NCBI GenBank assembly: GCA_964647695.1
Contig: CAZYIS010000015.1
Span: 1-9,038, forward strand
DNA from: VGKP01 sp964647695
GTDB taxonomy: Archaea; Nanobdellota; Nanobdellia; Pacearchaeales; GW2011-AR1
Reading direction: 5' to 3'
DNA length: 9,038 nt
The notes beneath the pieces are model-generated. The model saw only the letters and a program-made list of their open reading frames with translations. It made no database searches and had not been told where the DNA came from. The translations under genes were made by a program, and so were the position numbers. This document shows, one piece after another, positions 5,238 to 9,038 of this stretch (within the stretch, counting starts at the first letter, position 1; each line of letters opens with the position of its first letter).

Positions 5238-8200
5238 ATGGAAAAAAGAAAGAGAAATATTCTGGTTGAAAAGTATTTGGAACAGCATTCTCTAGTTGAA
5301 TCTAATTTGTTATCATTTAACGACTTTTTGCAGAATAAGATGCAACAAATTATCAATGAAATCAATGAAACCATCAATAATGAAGAAGTAGAAATAAAGC
5401 TTGGAAAAGTTAGAATTGAAAAACCAAATATTATTGAATCTGACGGAAGTTCTTCTCTAGTTACACCAACCGTAGCAAGATTAAGAAATTTAACCTATTC
5501 ATCTCCAGTTTATGTTGAATTGACCATAAATTATGCAGGTCAAACTGACAGTGCTGAAGTAGAAATCGGAAGAATCCCAGTTATGGTAAGAAGTACCAGC
5601 TGTAATACCTACGGAATGAATAAGGATGATCTAAGAAGCAATTACATGGACCCATTGGACCCTGGGGGATATTTCATAGTTAATGGTAACGAAAGAGTAA
5701 TGGTTATGAGCGAAGATTTAGCTGCAAACCAGCCATTTATCGAAGATGGAAGACTTGGATTAACATTGAGAGTATTTTCACAAAGAGGAAGCTATAGAAT
5801 TCCAACCACCATTTCTGAAACATCCGAAGGAATTTTAGAAGTTACATTTAGCAGATTGAAGAATATTCCAGCCATTGTAATGTTAAAGGCTCTTGGATTG
5901 GTAAAAGAAGCTGAAATTGCAAAATACATTAATCATGAAAATGATTGTTTAATTGTTAACCTATATGAATTCGCAAAATTACAAACTTCTGAAGATGCAA
6001 TGATATACATTGCAGAAAAATCTGGAATTCAAGGAACAAAGAAAGAAATTCTTGACAGAGTTAAGCAAAGAATTGATTCCTATTTCTTACCACATATCGG
6101 ATTAGAAAAAGCTTCAAGAACTGAAAAAGCAGCAACCCTGAGCAGAATCCTTGGAATGTATTTGAAAGCAAAGGAAAATGATAAGATCAGAACTGACAAA
6201 GACCATTACGCAAATAAGAGAGTTAAACTTTCTGGAGATTTGATGGCTGACTTGTTCAGAGTTAATCTAGGTATATTAATCAGAGATATTCAATATTCAT
6301 TGCAAAAAGTTGCCAAGAGAAAGAAATTCTATTCCATAAGAAGCATCGCTAAATCTACATTATTCACCCAAAGAGTTGAATCTGCTATTGCAACCGGTAG
6401 TTGGATTGGAGAAAGATCTGGAGTAACCCAGAACATGAAGAAAACAAATTATCTAGAAATGTTATCCCAATTACAGAGAGTATCTTCCATGCTTCCAGGA
6501 GAACAGGAAAACTTTATGGCAAGAACATTGCACCCAACTCACTACGGAAGATTCTGTCCTACTGAAACACCAGAAGGAACTGAAATCGGATTAAGAAAGA
6601 ACTTGGCAATCATGAGTAAGATTTCTACTTTCATTAGCTATGACGAAAATATAGTTATGAAGAAATTCACTGAATTTGGATTGAACAAGGATTCTGGAAA
6701 AGACGTATTCTTCAACGGAAGATTTATCGGAATGACTGCAAATCCAGATCAATTTGTAGGCAAAGCAAGAAATGCAAGAAGAAAAGCAGAATTACCAAGA
6801 GAAATGAGCATCAGACATGAAAAGGAAAGCGATGTTATTATGATGTCCACTGAAGTTGGAAGAGTTCTTAGACCAATTGTAATTGCAGAATCTGGAATAA
6901 GTAGATTGAAGGATGAACATTTGGTTATGTTGGAAAATGATAAAATCAAATTCACTGATTTAATAAAAGATGGAGTTATCGAATATATTGACGCAGCTGA
7001 AGAAGACAACGCTCTGGTAGCATTAAGTGAAAAAGAATTGACAGCAGATCATACTCATTTAGAAATACACCCAATCGATATCTTTGGATTAATCACAAGC
7101 CTAGTACCATTTGGAAATCACGACCAGTCATCCAGACTTAACAGAGGATCCAAAACATTAACCCAGAGTTTAGGAATATACGCTGCAAACTATTTGGTTA
7201 GACTTGATACCGACGTATCCGTATTACATTATCCACAAAGACCTCTGGTAAGAAGTTTCATCTATGATACTTTAGAAGTTTATCCTGCTGGACAGAACGT
7301 TATCGTCGCTATTATGCCATTTGAAGGATATAACATGGAAGACGCAGTTATATTGAGTAAATCTAGCGTAGATAGAGGAATGGGAAGAAGTACCTATTTC
7401 AGACCATATGGAGCTACAGAATTACAATACGCTGGAGGATTATCTGATGAAATAGTTATTCCAGATAAAGATGTTAGCGGTTACAGAATGGAAAATTCCT
7501 ACAGATTCTTGGAAGACGACGGAATTGCCTATCCTGAAGCAGACATGAATGAAGGAGAAGTACTTATCGGAAAAATAACACCTCCAAAATTCTTATCCGA
7601 AGCAAAAGATCTTTCCATACAATCAAAGAAGGAAGCATCTGTTGCCGTTAGACAAGAAGAAAGAGGAACTGTTGACGCGGTATTTATCTCCGTCGATCAA
7701 GAAGGAAATAAGATTGCTCAGGTTAGAACCAGAGACTCAAGATTACCAGAACCAGGAGACAAATTCTCTACACCTCACGGACAGAAAGGAGTCGTAGGAT
7801 TCGTATCCGTCGGAGAAGATATTCCATTCACTGCATCCGGAGTTAGACCAGACTTAATGTTCAACCCACACGGTATTCCATCCAGAATGACCGTCGGATA
7901 TTTAATAGAATTACTTGCAGGAAAAACTGGAGCAGTTTCTGGAAAAATAATTGACGGAACTTCATTCACTGGACAGAGCGTAGAAGAATTAGAAAATCAA
8001 TTGAGAGAATTAGGATTTGCCTACGACGGTAAAGAATCAATGTACGACGGTATAACTGGTAAAAAGATGGATGCTAAGATTTATATTGGTAATATGTACT
8101 ACTTGAAGTTGAAGAGAATGGTAAAGAACCTGATCCACGCCAGAGCTTCTGGTAAAGTTACTTTATTGACAAGACAGCCTATCGAAGGAAGATCCAGAGG

Positions 8201-8489
8201 AGGAGCATTGAGATTAGGAGAAATGGAACAACAAGCTCTTGTCGGACATGGAGCAGCATTACTATTGAAGGAAAGATATGATTCGGACAAAACAGTTATC
8301 CATATTTGTAAAGAATGTGGTAATATGACTTACGAAGATATTATTAGAAACAAGATTGCATGTAATGTTTGTGGTGGAAATGAATCCGAGCCTATTGAAG
8401 TATCCTACGCATTCAAGTTGCTGGTAGACGAATTACTTGGACTTGGAGTACAGACATCATTCGAACTAAAGAATAAATACGAACAATAA
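5238..8489 (+). CDS. rpoB: DNA-directed RNA polymerase subunit B (unsplit)
   Basis: The second-largest subunit of archaeal RNA polymerase (bacterial beta / eukaryotic Rpb2 counterpart), which forms one side of the active-centre cleft. At 1083 residues it is one polypeptide, not split into B'' and B' as in many methanogens and haloarchaea, and slightly shorter than crenarchaeal or Thermococcus versions. Landmarks in order: N-terminal protrusion/lobe region; HPTHYGRFCPTETPEG from 432; FEGYNMED at 695-702, with E701/D702 near the catalytic centre; GDKFSTPHGQKG at 840-851; the GRSRGGALRLGEMEQQALVG segment near the hybrid-binding site; and a C-terminal zinc ribbon C1024xxC1027...C1042xxC1045. The start directly follows the rpoH stop. 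Every arginine codon I read in this gene is AGA. The RSRGGA segment differs from the usual archaeal RSRDGG. rpoA1 follows after one base. Confidence 0.97.
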   Translation: MEKRKRNILVEKYLEQHSLVESNLLSFNDFLQNKMQQIINEINETINNEEVEIKLGKVRIEKPNIIESDGSSSLVTPTVARLRNLTYSSPVYVELTINYAGQTDSAEVEIGRIPVMVRSTSCNTYGMNKDDLRSNYMDPLDPGGYFIVNGNERVMVMSEDLAANQPFIEDGRLGLTLRVFSQRGSYRIPTTISETSEGILEVTFSRLKNIPAIVMLKALGLVKEAEIAKYINHENDCLIVNLYEFAKLQTSEDAMIYIAEKSGIQGTKKEILDRVKQRIDSYFLPHIGLEKASRTEKAATLSRILGMYLKAKENDKIRTDKDHYANKRVKLSGDLMADLFRVNLGILIRDIQYSLQKVAKRKKFYSIRSIAKSTLFTQRVESAIATGSWIGERSGVTQNMKKTNYLEMLSQLQRVSSMLPGEQENFMARTLHPTHYGRFCPTETPEGTEIGLRKNLAIMSKISTFISYDENIVMKKFTEFGLNKDSGKDVFFNGRFIGMTANPDQFVGKARNARRKAELPREMSIRHEKESDVIMMSTEVGRVLRPIVIAESGISRLKDEHLVMLENDKIKFTDLIKDGVIEYIDAAEEDNALVALSEKELTADHTHLEIHPIDIFGLITSLVPFGNHDQSSRLNRGSKTLTQSLGIYAANYLVRLDTDVSVLHYPQRPLVRSFIYDTLEVYPAGQNVIVAIMPFEGYNMEDAVILSKSSVDRGMGRSTYFRPYGATELQYAGGLSDEIVIPDKDVSGYRMENSYRFLEDDGIAYPEADMNEGEVLIGKITPPKFLSEAKDLSIQSKKEASVAVRQEERGTVDAVFISVDQEGNKIAQVRTRDSRLPEPGDKFSTPHGQKGVVGFVSVGEDIPFTASGVRPDLMFNPHGIPSRMTVGYLIELLAGKTGAVSGKIIDGTSFTGQSVEELENQLRELGFAYDGKESMYDGITGKKMDAKIYIGNMYYLKLKRMVKNLIHARASGKVTLLTRQPIEGRSRGGALRLGEMEQQALVGHGAALLLKERYDSDKTVIHICKECGNMTYEDIIRNKIACNVCGGNESEPIEVSYAFKLLVDELLGLGVQTSFELKNKYEQ

Positions 8490-8490
8490 A

Positions 8491-9038
8491 ATGAAGGAAG
8501 AATATTTTAGAAAACAGGTTAGAGCATTGAAATTCAGCTTACTTAGTCCTGACAAGATAAAGAAAATGAGTACGGCAAAGATAGTTACACCAGAACTTTA
8601 CGATATTGACGGATTCCCAGTAGATGGAGGATTAATGGATCTTAGACTTGGAGCAATCGACCCAGGAGTTAGATGTAGAACTTGTGGAAAGAGAGTTAAA
8701 GAATGTCCAGGACACCCAGGAAGTATTGAATTAGCTAGACCAGTATTCCATATAAAATATATTCCATTGATTGAATTATGTTTAAGAAGTTTCTGTCCAA
8801 AGTGTGGTAGATTAACCTTATCCGAAGAAAAAGAAAAAGAATTAACTCCAAGTTTGAGAGCAAAGAAAGCAAGAGACGCAAAGAAGTGTCCACATTGTTC
8901 TGAAACCATTGAAAGAGTTAAGCTAGAAAAGCCAAGTACATTCATGGTTGGAAAGAAGAGATTAAGTTCAATTGAAGTTAGAGACAGATTAGTTCTTATC
9001 AAAGATGAAGAAATGAAAAAGATTGGAGTTAACTCCAA
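8491..9038 (+). CDS. rpoA1: DNA-directed RNA polymerase subunit A', 3'-partial
   Basis: The first 182 codons of the largest RNA polymerase subunit (A', counterpart of the N-terminal part of bacterial beta' and Rpb1), which forms the clamp and carries the catalytic magnesium-binding loop further downstream, outside this window. Seen here: the N-terminal clamp core with MSTAKIVTPELYDIDG and LRLGAIDPG; a zinc site of C62xxC65, C72 and H75 in the family pattern CxxC...CPGHPG; and a second zinc site from C102xxC105 and C133xxC136. The ATG at 8491 follows the rpoB stop with one base between, and there is no Shine-Dalgarno match, so translation is probably coupled to rpoB. All arginines read so far use AGA. 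The frame is open to the window edge. The identification is secure; whether A' is separate from A'' cannot be seen here. Confidence 0.96.
   Translation, partial: MKEEYFRKQVRALKFSLLSPDKIKKMSTAKIVTPELYDIDGFPVDGGLMDLRLGAIDPGVRCRTCGKRVKECPGHPGSIELARPVFHIKYIPLIELCLRSFCPKCGRLTLSEEKEKELTPSLRAKKARDAKKCPHCSETIERVKLEKPSTFMVGKKRLSSIEVRDRLVLIKDEEMKKIGVNS

Noticed and set aside
5088..5288. 66-codon minus-strand frame across the rpoH/rpoB junction
   Set aside because: Phe/Ile-rich shadow of two secure genes, with no domain or ribosome-binding site.
8598..9038. 146-codon open frame on the minus strand
   Set aside because: It lies entirely opposite rpoA1, which has clear zinc-binding motifs and family similarity. 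The minus-strand translation shows no recognisable domain and reflects the AGA/GGA-rich codon bias of the real gene.
1..9038. CRISPR arrays, insertion sequences, transposases, phage genes
   Set aside because: No regularly spaced repeats, terminal inverted repeats or recombinase-like proteins were seen.

Overview
The window looks like part of an AT-rich archaeal chromosome. The best evidence is the right-hand 4 kb: an RNA polymerase operon in the archaeal order rpoH-rpoB-rpoA1, with subunit B as one unsplit polypeptide, plus TATA-type rather than bacterial -35/-10 promoters and a tRNA with no encoded CCA. A small-genome, AT-rich lineage such as a DPANN archaeon (Woesearchaeota/Pacearchaeota-like) would fit the composition and style of the hypothetical proteins, but that placement is inference; no rRNA is present to settle it.

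Layout, all on the + strand. (1) 2-2632: a class II (adenosylcobalamin-dependent) ribonucleotide reductase, cut at its 5' end by the window edge. (2) 2735-3064: a thioredoxin with a WCGPC active site, plausibly the reductant for the RNR upstream. (3) 3117-3191: tRNA-Lys(UUU), with a TATA box placed so that transcription should start at or next to the mature 5' end. (4) 3260-4779: two monocistronic-looking genes of unknown function. One is a soluble protein with an HEVGH metallopeptidase-type motif; the other has a JAMM-like HTHP...SxxD signature and two C-terminal membrane helices. Both appear to be read from leaderless mRNAs. (5) 4780-5030: a 251-base gap with the best TATA box of the window (4819-4826), a short inverted repeat starting exactly where transcription is predicted to begin, and a T7 run; it may hold a small RNA or a long rpo leader. 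(6) 5031-9038: rpoH, rpoB and the first 182 codons of rpoA1, packed with 0-1 base between genes.

The window therefore joins deoxynucleotide synthesis (nrdJ plus thioredoxin), a tRNA, a two-gene block of putative membrane/protease functions, and the core transcription machinery. The housekeeping genes use AGA almost exclusively for arginine; the two unknown genes use a more mixed set. The most interesting items are the adjacent pair of putative metalloproteases, the possible RNA at 4849-4969, and the uniform TATA-to-start spacing across several genes.
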